From assembly GCA_902536485.1 (NCBI GenBank), contig CACAXP010000010.1:1-38803 (forward strand): a stretch of 38,803 bases of DNA. The letters are read 5' to 3'. Positions 1 through 8,203 of this stretch are shown here, piece after piece; position 1 is the first letter of the stretch, and every line of letters starts with the position of its first letter. The translations under genes and the position numbers were made by a program. Under the pieces are notes generated by a model that did not search any database, was not told where the DNA came from, and worked only from the letters and a program-made list of their open reading frames with translations. Source of the stretch: an uncultured Alphaproteobacteria bacterium. Its GTDB lineage: Bacteria; Pseudomonadota; Alphaproteobacteria; Methylaequorales; Methylaequoraceae.

Positions 1-1343
1 ATAGTGCTCAGATAGACGCATTACAAAATGAAATACTTAAAATCAAACAGAAAATGGCCAAAGGTTCTGGAGAAAATAAGGCCTATTTCAAAAAAGGAAA
101 GGGTTTAAGTATTAAAAGTTCAGATGGAAAATATGAGTTTAAAATTGGGGGACGTATAATGTATGATCTTACTCAATTATTAGATTATGAATCTGGTATC
201 GGAAACATGACTGTTCATGAAACAGGTAATGGATTTGGTGCAGAGTTCAGAAGGCTAAGGTTTGATATTAAAGGTAAGATTGGGAATGGGTGGTCTTGGG
301 TTATCACACCCGATTTTGCCGAAGGTTCAGCAAACTCAAAAGTTAGAAGTGTTGTTATGAAGGATACATTCATAGCCAAAAGTATCAAAGGATTTGGTAA
401 GCTTTTCTTTGGTAACGTAAAGAGTGGTCAAGGTCTTTACGAAAACACAAGTTCTAACAACCTTATCTTCATGGAAAGACCTCTTCATAATGAGATGATG
501 AATTTTTCTCAAAGATTGGGTATAGTTTATGATACATCCGGCGCTCTAGGTGACCAATTTCACGCTAAAATTGGTATTTTTAGTGGTCTAGAGTCAGGTT
601 TAGTTCAACCCATCGGTGATAGTGGTTTACCAGGAAATGGTGACAATGAAAGCGAGCATTACGGAGCTAGTATTGCAGCTCACTACCATTTTAAAAGTGG
701 CACGCCATTAGTAGGTGGTCCTTTATCCACTTTATTTGGGTATCATTTTGGTTACCTAGATATGACTGGGACTGAAACCTATGATACAAACAGTGCAAGA
801 GCCAACGGTGTACATACTTTTGTTGATAAGCCTATTGATATTGGAAATTTAACAAGTGCTGAGAACCATACATTTCATGGTCCTCAATTATCTATAATTC
901 ACAATAGTGCTTTATTGTTTCAAGCTGAGTATCAAATTGGCAAATATACTTTTGATCCGCATAATAGTGGTAATGGTACGCGTGATGATTACAATATCTA
1001 TGGTGGCTCTGCCAGTATTTCCTATGCAATTTCTGGTAAATACAAACATAGTGGGAAAAAAGGCGCAATTGGCGGCTTAAAGTGCAAAAGACACTGTTTT
1101 GTCCCTAAATATCAGTATGAATGGATTGATGCCAACGACTTTGACAATGTTGGAACGGGAGTAGGTTCACGTGATGGTGGCGGGGGAGCCGGGCAGGTTC
1201 ACACTGTTGGTTTTAATCATTACTTTAACTCTAATGTTAGAGCCATGTTTGAATATGCTTATGGAGATTATGACTTTGATAATGCTAGAGGAGCCCCATC
1301 TGAAATTTCTAGCTTACAGGCAAGACTCCATCTGAAATGGTAG
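1..1343 (+). CDS. Phosphate-selective porin O/P family outer-membrane protein (5' end missing)
   Basis: The reading frame is open from the first bases of the window. Codons before the methionine at 54 encode SAQIDALQNEILKIK, a short coiled-coil stretch typical just after the signal peptide of O/P-type porins, so the gene starts outside the window. The rest has alternating strands rich in Gly, Tyr, Phe and Asn and ends in LQARLHLKW, with a terminal aromatic residue as expected for an outer-membrane beta-barrel. Its likely role is anion or phosphate diffusion across the outer membrane. The substrate is inferred from the family and from the pst operon that follows; a polyphosphate- or other anion-selective pore is possible. 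A strong hairpin terminator follows the stop. Confidence 0.75.
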   Translation, partial: SAQIDALQNEILKIKQKMAKGSGENKAYFKKGKGLSIKSSDGKYEFKIGGRIMYDLTQLLDYESGIGNMTVHETGNGFGAEFRRLRFDIKGKIGNGWSWVITPDFAEGSANSKVRSVVMKDTFIAKSIKGFGKLFFGNVKSGQGLYENTSSNNLIFMERPLHNEMMNFSQRLGIVYDTSGALGDQFHAKIGIFSGLESGLVQPIGDSGLPGNGDNESEHYGASIAAHYHFKSGTPLVGGPLSTLFGYHFGYLDMTGTETYDTNSARANGVHTFVDKPIDIGNLTSAENHTFHGPQLSIIHNSALLFQAEYQIGKYTFDPHNSGNGTRDDYNIYGGSASISYAISGKYKHSGKKGAIGGLKCKRHCFVPKYQYEWIDANDFDNVGTGVGSRDGGGGAGQVHTVGFNHYFNSNVRAMFEYAYGDYDFDNARGAPSEISSLQARLHLKW

Positions 1344-1371
1344 TTGCTAATTTCCTTTCCTTACCCTAAAC

Positions 1372-1393
1372 AAAAGGCCCTTCGGGGCCTTTT
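1372..1393 (+). terminator. Intrinsic terminator downstream of the porin, likely bidirectional
   Basis: A perfect 9-bp stem (AAAAGGCCC) closed by a TTCG tetraloop lies 28 bases after the porin stop. The A and T runs at its two ends give each strand a U-tract, so it could also stop transcripts arriving from the Fae-like gene on the minus strand. Confidence 0.9.
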
Positions 1394-1486
1394 ATAATCG
1401 CAAGATTTTATACTGCACCAGAATTGCCAATATTAGCTTGTTTTATAAGCTTTACAGCTGGAATGACTAAAACACAAAGACTGTAA

Positions 1487-1595
1487 GTGCATATACACTA
1501 TTTTTTTAATTTTTTGCATATTTCAAAATATTCTTACAGAGTGCATATGCACATAATTAATTAGTTGCGAAAATATAATAAGAGTGTATATGCAT
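1487..1595. repeat. Three spaced copies of a GTGCATATGCAC-type palindrome
   Basis: GTGCATATACAC lies at 1487-1498, the perfect 12-bp palindrome GTGCATATGCAC at 1541-1552, and GTGTATATGCAT at 1584-1595. The last copy overlaps the stop codon of the Fae-like gene. Centres are 54 and 43 bases apart in the convergent spacer between the porin and the Fae-like gene. The arrangement suggests binding sites for a dimeric protein, but no known regulator was recognised. Confidence 0.6.
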
Positions 1596-2140
1596 TATTT
1601 TCCGTCTAAAGCGTTCTGATAGTACTTATGAACAATTGATTCTTGGTTTTCTAAAAGCCAATCAATTGATGGTTCGTCATTCATTGCTTTTTTAATTGCG
1701 CTTGTTGTTGCTTTTCTATGAATATCAAAAAGAATTTTATGATCTAAATCTTTTTCCTTTGTCACAATTGGATTTAACCAAACCGATACTATCACTCCTA
1801 GTTCATTTGCCTTATCTTTAGGGATGTACCCTTCCCTAACTGAATCAAGAACACCATTAGCAATTGCTCCTTGGACTGTCCCCATTAGGATATTAGTATA
1901 CTTGTCATCTTTGACTGTAACTTTGCTTACCATCAAAGTTGCTGGTTTAACCATTACATCAGTATTCATTATTGCTAACACTTTTGTATGACCTTTAATT
2001 TGGTTTCCAATAAGAGTGGCAAAAGCTGTCCCAAATGGGCCATCTAAATGGCCAATCACGACCTCTGGTTCTGCAGCAGTTCCCGGAGGTCCCCCTGCTA
2101 TAAGGGATTCCCCAACCTTCATTATAAAATCATTATTCAT
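1595..2140 (-). CDS. Formaldehyde-activating enzyme (Fae) family protein without the catalytic histidine
   Basis: The 181-residue protein keeps the Fae framework: VGESL near residue 9, VIGHLDGPFGTAF at about 28-40, KPATLMVSKVT, a GAIANGVLDSVREGYIP helix and a C-terminal KATTSAIKKAMNDEPS. True Fae condenses formaldehyde with tetrahydromethanopterin using a histidine just before the IIG motif. Here the aligned residue is Glu24, in a loop with extra Gly and Pro, so this activity is doubtful. The start is supported by GGAG 5 bases upstream. The gene is divergent from pstS and shares its upstream region. It could be a Fae paralogue that binds a pterin or small aldehyde, or a sensor; the function is unknown. 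Confidence 0.75.
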   Translation of the reverse strand: MNNDFIMKVGESLIAGGPPGTAAEPEVVIGHLDGPFGTAFATLIGNQIKGHTKVLAIMNTDVMVKPATLMVSKVTVKDDKYTNILMGTVQGAIANGVLDSVREGYIPKDKANELGVIVSVWLNPIVTKEKDLDHKILFDIHRKATTSAIKKAMNDEPSIDWLLENQESIVHKYYQNALDGK

Positions 2141-2174
2141 AAAATCTCCATTAGTTAATGTAAAAATGAACGGG

Positions 2175-2203
2175 ATAGTAACCTAAATCTAGGTTTTTTT
2201 CAA
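2175..2203 (-). promoter_or_regulatory. Candidate promoter and operator of the Fae-like gene
   Basis: On the minus strand TTGAAA (2198-2203) and TACTAT (2175-2180) are separated by exactly 17 bases, a good sigma-70-type pair. The spacer holds a 6-bp inverted repeat, AACCTA (2180-2185) and TAGGTT (2190-2195), four bases apart. This would fit a repressor site inside the promoter. Inferred from sequence only. Confidence 0.5.
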
Positions 2204-2227
2204 TGTTGGCAAAATTTAACCTGCATA

Positions 2228-2282
2228 TGTCACAAATTTGTAACAAAACTATCATATTTTAGTATCAGTAACTTTTTATTAT
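2228..2282 (+). promoter_or_regulatory. Pho box and -10 element of the pst operon
   Basis: TGTCACA (2228), TGTAACA (2239) and TATCATA (2250) are 7-base units separated by 4 bases, an 11-base period as in PhoB direct-repeat boxes. A weaker unit may follow at 2261. A -10 candidate, TATTAT, lies at 2277-2282 with no clear -35, as usual for PhoB-activated promoters. It lies about 60-85 bases before pstS and may also influence the divergent Fae-like gene. Confidence 0.75.
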
Positions 2283-2314
2283 GCGCTTTTAACCTTAACA
2301 ATAAAGAGGAGAAT

Positions 2315-3370
2315 ATGAAAAAAACACTATTTGCTTTATCAATTACTTTATTTTTGAGCGCAAATTCGCAACTTTATGCACGTGATCAAATTAAAATTGT
2401 AGGTTCATCAACGGTTTATCCTTTTGCCACAGTCGTAGCCGAAAGATTTGGAAAAACAAGTGGATTTAAAACACCAGTAATAGAATCAACAGGATCTGGG
2501 GGAGGTTTAAAGCTTTTCTGCTCAGGTCTAGGTACAGAACATCCAGATATCACTAACGCCTCAAGAAGAATTAAATCAAAAGAGGTCAATAAGTGTGCCG
2601 AAAATGGTGTAGAGGACATTACTGAAATCAAAGTTGGTTATGACGGAATAGCTCTAGCTAACAGTAAATCGGGACCTTCCTTAAAATTATCTCTAAAAGA
2701 AGTTTATTTGGCGCTAGCTAAAGTAGTTCCGGCTGATCCTGAAGGCGAAACAGTCAAACCTAATCCTTACAAGATGTGGAATGAAATTAATCCAAGTCTT
2801 CCTGCTAAACCTATTGTAGTTATTGGTCCTCCTCCAACCTCTGGAACAAGAGATGCCTTTAACGAGCTTGCAATTGAAAGAGGGTGTAAAAAGTTTTCTG
2901 GAAGAAAAGAGCTGAAGAAAGCCAATAAAAAACTCTACAAAGCAGAGTGTAGAGGGATTAGAGAAGATGGCGCTTACGTTGAAGCAGGAGAGAATGACAA
3001 CCTTATTATCGAAAAACTAGTTGCCAACCCAGATGCAATTGGTGTATTTGGTTATTCTTTTCTTGATCAAAACAGGGATAAGGTTAAACCAGCAGAAATC
3101 GATGGTGTTTTGCCAAAGTTTGAAGATATTTCATCAGGTAAATACCCAGTATCAAGATCTCTGTTTTTCTACGTGAAAAATGCTCATGCAGCTGTAATTC
3201 CTGGAATAAAAGAATATGTTCGTGAATTTACAGCAGATAAGGCAATTGGATCTGACGGATATCTTGTTTCAAAGGGTTTAATTCCTCTTCCAGATGATGA
3301 AAGAGCTAAATTCGCTAAAGATGGAAAGAAACTGGCTAAGTTTGATCCAAAAGTTCTAAAGAAAAATTAA
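2315..3370 (+). CDS. pstS: Phosphate ABC transporter, periplasmic phosphate-binding protein
   Basis: PstS captures inorganic phosphate in the periplasm and delivers it to PstCAB. The 351-residue product begins with a signal peptide (positive MKK, hydrophobic core, likely cleavage after QLYA at about residue 22). It has the family phosphate-contact motifs GSSTVYPF, ESTGSGGGLKLFCSG and PPPTSGTRDAFNELA. The start has a strong ribosome site (AAAGAGGAG). It is the first gene of a tight operon and sits directly behind the Pho box, so PhoB control is expected. Confidence 0.95.
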   Translation: MKKTLFALSITLFLSANSQLYARDQIKIVGSSTVYPFATVVAERFGKTSGFKTPVIESTGSGGGLKLFCSGLGTEHPDITNASRRIKSKEVNKCAENGVEDITEIKVGYDGIALANSKSGPSLKLSLKEVYLALAKVVPADPEGETVKPNPYKMWNEINPSLPAKPIVVIGPPPTSGTRDAFNELAIERGCKKFSGRKELKKANKKLYKAECRGIREDGAYVEAGENDNLIIEKLVANPDAIGVFGYSFLDQNRDKVKPAEIDGVLPKFEDISSGKYPVSRSLFFYVKNAHAAVIPGIKEYVREFTADKAIGSDGYLVSKGLIPLPDDERAKFAKDGKKLAKFDPKVLKKN

Positions 3371-3382
3371 TTTAATTAATGT

Positions 3383-4768
3383 ATGGGGTTTTGGTCTTTT
3401 TTAATAATTTTTTGCTTCATTAGCTTTTATGTCTACTGGTACAGTTCAACAAAAGCACTAAAATTTAACGCAAATATTAAGAATGGATCAAAACTCCCAT
3501 CATTACCATCTTATTACGGAACGTATTCTTTTTTCTGGTTAATTCTACCTATATTTCTGATTCTTGTTACTTGGTTTTTTTTTAAACCTTTTTTTCTAGA
3601 TATTTTGTTAATAAAAAAAATTCCCTCAGACTTTCTTACAACTTTTGAGGGTAATCCAGATATGCTTGTTGATACAATAAAAGCAACAAATCCGGAAAAA
3701 TTCTTTCCTGGCACTAACCCAGTTATAATTGAATCTGCAAAGTACTTTCAAAACCTAAAAATTATCTCTGATTCATATGTTTACATAGGCACTCTCCTAT
3801 TGGGACTAATATTTAGTACTTTTTCCTTACGTAAAATTTCTGTTGCGTTTCGAGCTAGACAAGCTGTTGAAAAAACAAATGTTAATCTTCTGATTCTATG
3901 TTCGACAATTGCTATCATTACAACAATCGGTATTATTTTTTCATTAATTTTTGAAGCATTACGTTTTTTCGAAAAGGTCCCAATATTTGATTTTCTACTT
4001 GGCATAACATGGAGTCCTCAAACAGCAATTAGGGAAGATCAGGTTGCAAGTGAGGGGCTATTTGGGGCTATTCCAATTTTCACAGGAACACTATTAATAA
4101 CTCTTATTGCAATGGCTGTGGCTATTCCCATAGGACTTTTATCAGCAATTTATTTATCCGAGTACGCAAAACCAAAAATTAGAGCGACAATAAAACCAAT
4201 ACTAGAAATTCTTGCAGGTGTTCCCACTGTTGTTTATGGCTTCTTTGCTGCTATAACTGTTGGTCCTTTTTTAAAAGAAATAGCTTTATTTTTTGGATTC
4301 AGTATTGCATCAGAAAGTGCACTTGCTGCCGGCGGTGTTATGGGGATTATGATAATTCCTTTTATTTCATCATTATCTGACGATGTAATGAGTGCTGTAC
4401 CCCAATCCATGAGAGATGGATCATATGCTGTAGGGGCCACAAAATCAGAAACAATTAAACAAGTTGTTCTGCCTGCGGCTCTTCCAGGTGTTGTTGCAGC
4501 AATTCTTCTTGCAGTATCCAGGGCAATTGGAGAAACAATGATTGTTGTAATGGCAGCAGGTATATCTGCTAATTTAACAATGAATCCCTTTGAGTCTGTT
4601 ACTACTGTGACTGTACAAATTGTTACCTTATTAGTAGGAGATCAAGAATTTGATAGTGCGAAAACACTCGCAGCTTTTGCTTTAGGTATAACACTTTTTT
4701 TTCTTACACTATTTTTAAATTTAATTGCCTTAAAAATTGTAAGAAAATATAGAGAAAAATATGAATAA
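3383..4768 (+). CDS. pstC: Phosphate ABC transporter permease PstC
   Basis: This is one of the two membrane subunits that form the phosphate channel. At 461 residues it is longer than E. coli PstC because of an N-terminal extension with two or three hydrophobic segments and a soluble loop (about residues 1-170), a form common in alphaproteobacteria. The C-terminal permease domain carries the ATPase-contact loop (AVGATKSETIKQVVLPAALP at about residue 350) and several membrane helices. It starts 12 bases after pstS and its end overlaps pstA by 8 bases, indicating translational coupling. Confidence 0.93.
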   Translation: MGFWSFLIIFCFISFYVYWYSSTKALKFNANIKNGSKLPSLPSYYGTYSFFWLILPIFLILVTWFFFKPFFLDILLIKKIPSDFLTTFEGNPDMLVDTIKATNPEKFFPGTNPVIIESAKYFQNLKIISDSYVYIGTLLLGLIFSTFSLRKISVAFRARQAVEKTNVNLLILCSTIAIITTIGIIFSLIFEALRFFEKVPIFDFLLGITWSPQTAIREDQVASEGLFGAIPIFTGTLLITLIAMAVAIPIGLLSAIYLSEYAKPKIRATIKPILEILAGVPTVVYGFFAAITVGPFLKEIALFFGFSIASESALAAGGVMGIMIIPFISSLSDDVMSAVPQSMRDGSYAVGATKSETIKQVVLPAALPGVVAAILLAVSRAIGETMIVVMAAGISANLTMNPFESVTTVTVQIVTLLVGDQEFDSAKTLAAFALGITLFFLTLFLNLIALKIVRKYREKYE

Positions 4769-6035
4769 TACAGAAATTATAAAAAAGTCTCTAATGAAAA
4801 GACATTTAGCAGAGTCAAGATTTAAGACTTATGGAATATTAGGAATAATATCCGCAACTGTTTTCCTAATAGTAATTTTATCTACAATATTTATTGAGGG
4901 AAAAAGTGCCTTTAAAAGTACATACATCAAATTAGACGTTTTCTTTGATCCTTCGATTATTGATCCAGATGGCACTAGAAATATTGATGAAATTAGATTT
5001 GCTAATTACAGAAAAGTAATCAAAAATTCTTTAAAAAACTATTTCCCAGAAGTTACAGGAAAAGAAGAAATGAAAAGCTTAACGGAACTTATATCATCTT
5101 CTGAAGAAGAAAATTTAATGCAAGCTGTTTTAAAGAATAATGATCTCATTGGAGCCAATAAAAAAGTTTGGCTTAAAGCTTCTTCAAAAATTGACATTAT
5201 TCATAAAAACCCAGAAATGAAGGATCTTTCTGAATCAAACAGGCTAATTTCTGACAAAGAACTAGAATGGTTTGATAAGTTAACCCGTAATGGTGATGTA
5301 AAATTTAGTTTAAATAAAATCTTTTTTTTGAAGGCTGATTCAACTGAACCCGAGCAAGCGGGAATCCTTGGTTCGATTTTAGGCTCATTTTTTACTTTGG
5401 TGATAACGTTAATTCTCTCATTTCCGATTGCTGTTGCTGCAGGTGTATTTTTAGAGGAACTGGCACCAAAAAATAGATTAACAGATATTATAGAAATTAA
5501 TATTAATAATCTTGCTGCCGTTCCATCTATAATTTTTGGCCTGCTTGGGTTAGCAATCTTCCTTAACGTTATGCATCTGCCTCGCTCGGCTCCAATTGTT
5601 GGAGGTATGGTTCTAGCCCTGATGACGCTTCCTACAATAATTATTGCAACAAGAGTTTCATTAAAAGCGGTTCCTCCTTCAATCAGAGAGGCTGCGGTTG
5701 GTTTAGGGGCTACGAAATTTCAGTCTGTAATTCATCACGTTCTTCCCTTAGCTATTCCTGGTATTGCTACAGGGACCATAATTGGAATGTCTAGAGCTCT
5801 AGGGGAGTCTGCACCTCTTTTACTAATTGGAATGGTTGCCTTTATTGTCGACATTCCTGGTTCCTTTACTGACTCAGCAACAGTTTTACCAGTTCAGATT
5901 TATTTATGGAAAAGTACTGCTGCCAGAGGTTTTGTTGAATTAACAGCCGCAGGTGTTATTGTTTTATTAACATTTTTAATTCTTATGAATGCGCTAGCAA
6001 TATTTGTAAGAAATAAATTTGAAAAAAAATGGTAG
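4761..6035 (+). CDS. pstA: Phosphate ABC transporter permease PstA
   Basis: The second membrane subunit of the Pst complex, 424 residues. One N-terminal membrane helix (about 27-47) is followed by a periplasmic domain of about 150 residues, then a five- to six-helix permease domain with the coupling loop GLGATKFQSVIHHVLPLAIP and the signature GMSRALGESAPLL. The large periplasmic insert is usual for alphaproteobacterial PstA. It overlaps pstC by 8 bases and is followed 6 bases later by pstB. Confidence 0.93.
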   Translation: MNNTEIIKKSLMKRHLAESRFKTYGILGIISATVFLIVILSTIFIEGKSAFKSTYIKLDVFFDPSIIDPDGTRNIDEIRFANYRKVIKNSLKNYFPEVTGKEEMKSLTELISSSEEENLMQAVLKNNDLIGANKKVWLKASSKIDIIHKNPEMKDLSESNRLISDKELEWFDKLTRNGDVKFSLNKIFFLKADSTEPEQAGILGSILGSFFTLVITLILSFPIAVAAGVFLEELAPKNRLTDIIEININNLAAVPSIIFGLLGLAIFLNVMHLPRSAPIVGGMVLALMTLPTIIIATRVSLKAVPPSIREAAVGLGATKFQSVIHHVLPLAIPGIATGTIIGMSRALGESAPLLLIGMVAFIVDIPGSFTDSATVLPVQIYLWKSTAARGFVELTAAGVIVLLTFLILMNALAIFVRNKFEKKW

Positions 6036-6041
6036 AGATTT

Positions 6042-6803
6042 ATGGAAAAAACTAAAATAGAAAGTAAAAAAATTAGCGTTTTCTACGGTGACAAAAAAGC
6101 ATTATCTGGAATCTCACTAGATATACCGGAAAAAAGGGTTACCTCATTGATAGGTCCCAGTGGTTGCGGGAAATCAACGTTTTTAAGATGTTTAAATAGA
6201 ATGAATGACACAATTGACATTTGTAGAATTGAGGGAAAAATTTTAGTTGATGGAGAGGATATATATGACAGAAAGTTAGATCCGGTTTTATTGAGGGCAC
6301 GAATTGGTATGGTCTTCCAAAAGCCCAATCCTTTTCCCAAATCTATATTTGACAATGTTGCATACGGTCCAAAAATTCATGGACTCACAAATAGTAAAGA
6401 CGAATTGTCTGAATTAGTAGAATCTAGTTTAAAAAAAGCTGGATTATTTAACGAAGTTAAAGATAGGCTTAATGAACCAGGAACATCTTTATCTGGTGGA
6501 CAACAACAAAGATTGTGTATCGCCAGAGCAATTGCTGTAAGCCCAGAGGTTATTCTCATGGATGAGCCTTGCTCAGCGTTAGACCCCATTGCTACAGCTG
6601 TAATTGAGGAATTAATTGATGAAATTTCTAAAAACTTTACAATTGTAATCGTAACCCATTCAATGCAGCAAGCTGCAAGAGTGTCCAACCAAACTGCTTT
6701 TTTCCATATGGGGAATCTTATAGAGGTTGGAAAGACTGACGAGGTTTTTTCAATGCCAAAAGAAAAAAAAACTCAGGACTATATAACAGGAAAGATTGGA
6801 TAA
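6042..6803 (+). CDS. pstB: Phosphate ABC transporter ATP-binding protein PstB
   Basis: The cytoplasmic ATPase that powers phosphate uptake; 253 residues, normal for the family. Walker A is GPSGCGKST (38-46), the Q-loop lies in [14 protein letters not shown], the ABC signature is [16 protein letters not shown], Walker B is [13 protein letters not shown], and the switch histidine is in [18 protein letters not shown] is characteristic of PstB rather than other ABC ATPases. Confidence 0.96.
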   Translation: MEKTKIESKKISVFYGDKKALSGISLDIPEKRVTSLIGPSGCGKSTFLRCLNRMNDTIDICRIEGKILVDGEDIYDRKLDPVLLRARIGMVFQKPNPFPKSIFDNVAYGPKIHGLTNSKDELSELVESSLKKAGLFNEVKDRLNEPGTSLSGGQQQRLCIARAIAVSPEVILMDEPCSALDPIATAVIEELIDEISKNFTIVIVTHSMQQAARVSNQTAFFHMGNLIEVGKTDEVFSMPKEKKTQDYITGKIG

Positions 6804-6807
6804 ATTA

Positions 6808-7467
6808 ATGAAAGAACATATAGTTTCAACCTATGATGAGGATCTTAATTCACTTAAATCTAATTTAGTTGAAATGGGTGTTAATTGTGAACGACAACTT
6901 TTCAACGCTATAAACCTAACTAAAATTATCAATATAGCAAAAGCAAAAGAAGTTGTTAAAAATGACGATGAAATTGATGCTCAGGAAAGAAAAATTAGAG
7001 ATTTTGCAACTATCACACTTAGCAAAAGGCAACCTCTTGCAGATGACCTAAGAAAAATTATCATATCCCTTAAAATTTCAAGTATTTTGGAAAGAATAGG
7101 GGACCATGCCTCAAATATTGCAGGTAGGATTCTCTACGTAAAAAAAGCGCCAGAAAGTTATTTAACAGATTCAATATATCAATTAGGTCAATTGGTTCTA
7201 AAAAATTTTTCAAAAGCCTTAAGCTCATATGATCAAGAGTCGCAAAAAATTGCTCAGATAGTCCCTGCAGAGGATGTTACAATTAACTCTGTCTATGAAA
7301 CTTGTTTTAGAGAACATTTACACTTAATGATGGAAGAACCAAAGATTCTAGGTTTTTGTACCCAAATGTTATTTATTGCCAAAGAGCTAGAGAGAATTGG
7401 AGACTTATCAAAAGTTATTTCAAAAGAAGTAATTTACAACTTAAAGGGTAAATTAGTAAAAAGATGA
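6808..7467 (+). CDS. phoU: Phosphate signalling protein PhoU
   Basis: PhoU links the Pst transporter to the PhoR/PhoB system and restrains signalling when phosphate is plentiful. The protein consists of two repeated three-helix halves with metal-binding motifs (ERIGDHASNIAGR and ELERIGDLSKVISKE), as in the family. I prefer ATG at 6808 (MKEHIVSTYDEDL, matching the usual PhoU start); an in-frame TTG at 6796 would add four residues and overlap pstB. The end overlaps the start of phoB. Confidence 0.92.
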   Translation: MKEHIVSTYDEDLNSLKSNLVEMGVNCERQLFNAINLTKIINIAKAKEVVKNDDEIDAQERKIRDFATITLSKRQPLADDLRKIIISLKISSILERIGDHASNIAGRILYVKKAPESYLTDSIYQLGQLVLKNFSKALSSYDQESQKIAQIVPAEDVTINSVYETCFREHLHLMMEEPKILGFCTQMLFIAKELERIGDLSKVISKEVIYNLKGKLVKR

Positions 7468-8153
7468 GTGAAAAAAAAAGAATTTTAGTAGTTGAAGATG
7501 ACGCTGCTTTACTTCCTATGATTTCTTATAATCTTCAAAAAAACGGGTTTTCAGTTAAAGAAGCAACAAATGGTGAAGAGGCCTTGTTACTTGTAAAAGA
7601 AGAAATACCGTCATTAGCTATAATTGATTGGATGATTCCTGCCCCTTCAGGGCTAGAAGTGTGCAGAATATTGAGAAGAAAAAAAGAAACTTCATCTATT
7701 CCAATTATTATTCTTTCAGCAAAAGGTGAAGAAGAGGATAAAATACGCGGCCTGGATACAGGAGCTGACGATTACATAACAAAGCCATTTAGCCCAGCTG
7801 AACTCGTTGCAAGAATTAACTCTCTCTTAAGAAGGTCATCTTCCAACACAACCGAAATAATTGAGTTTCAAGACATATCAATAAATCTTAACGAACATAA
7901 AGTTTACAGAGGAGAAAAAAAGATTCACCTAGGCCCAACAGAATATAAACTTTTAAAACATTTAATGGAAAATCCAGGAAGAGTATATTCACGAGAACAA
8001 CTTTTAGATTCTGTCTGGGGTCATGGTATTTATGTTGAATCGAGAACAGTTGACACTCACATACGACGACTTAGAAAAGCAATCAACACAAAAGGAACTA
8101 AAAACTTTATCAGAACAGTTCGCGCAGCAGGATACTCTATAGACTACGAATAA
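7464..8153 (+). CDS. phoB: Phosphate regulon response regulator PhoB
   Basis: An OmpR/PhoB-type activator of phosphate-starvation genes, 229 residues. The receiver domain (about 5-120) has the acidic pair at 12-13, the phospho-acceptor Asp55 and Lys107. The winged-helix DNA-binding domain (about 130-228) has the VESRTVDTHIRRLRKAI recognition helix. ATGA overlap with phoU implies co-translation. Position at the end of pst-phoU and the Pho box before pstS support PhoB over other OmpR-family regulators. No phoR follows it. Confidence 0.92.
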   Translation: MSEKKRILVVEDDAALLPMISYNLQKNGFSVKEATNGEEALLLVKEEIPSLAIIDWMIPAPSGLEVCRILRRKKETSSIPIIILSAKGEEEDKIRGLDTGADDYITKPFSPAELVARINSLLRRSSSNTTEIIEFQDISINLNEHKVYRGEKKIHLGPTEYKLLKHLMENPGRVYSREQLLDSVWGHGIYVESRTVDTHIRRLRKAINTKGTKNFIRTVRAAGYSIDYE

Positions 8154-8203
8154 AATCTTTGTCCTTATCTTGTTAAAAAAACATTGTAACTTATTATGAG
8201 AAA

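Noticed and set aside
54..1343. Porin gene starting at the methionine at 54
   Set aside because: The frame is open upstream to the window edge and encodes a coiled-coil typical of the mature N-terminus, so the methionine is internal.
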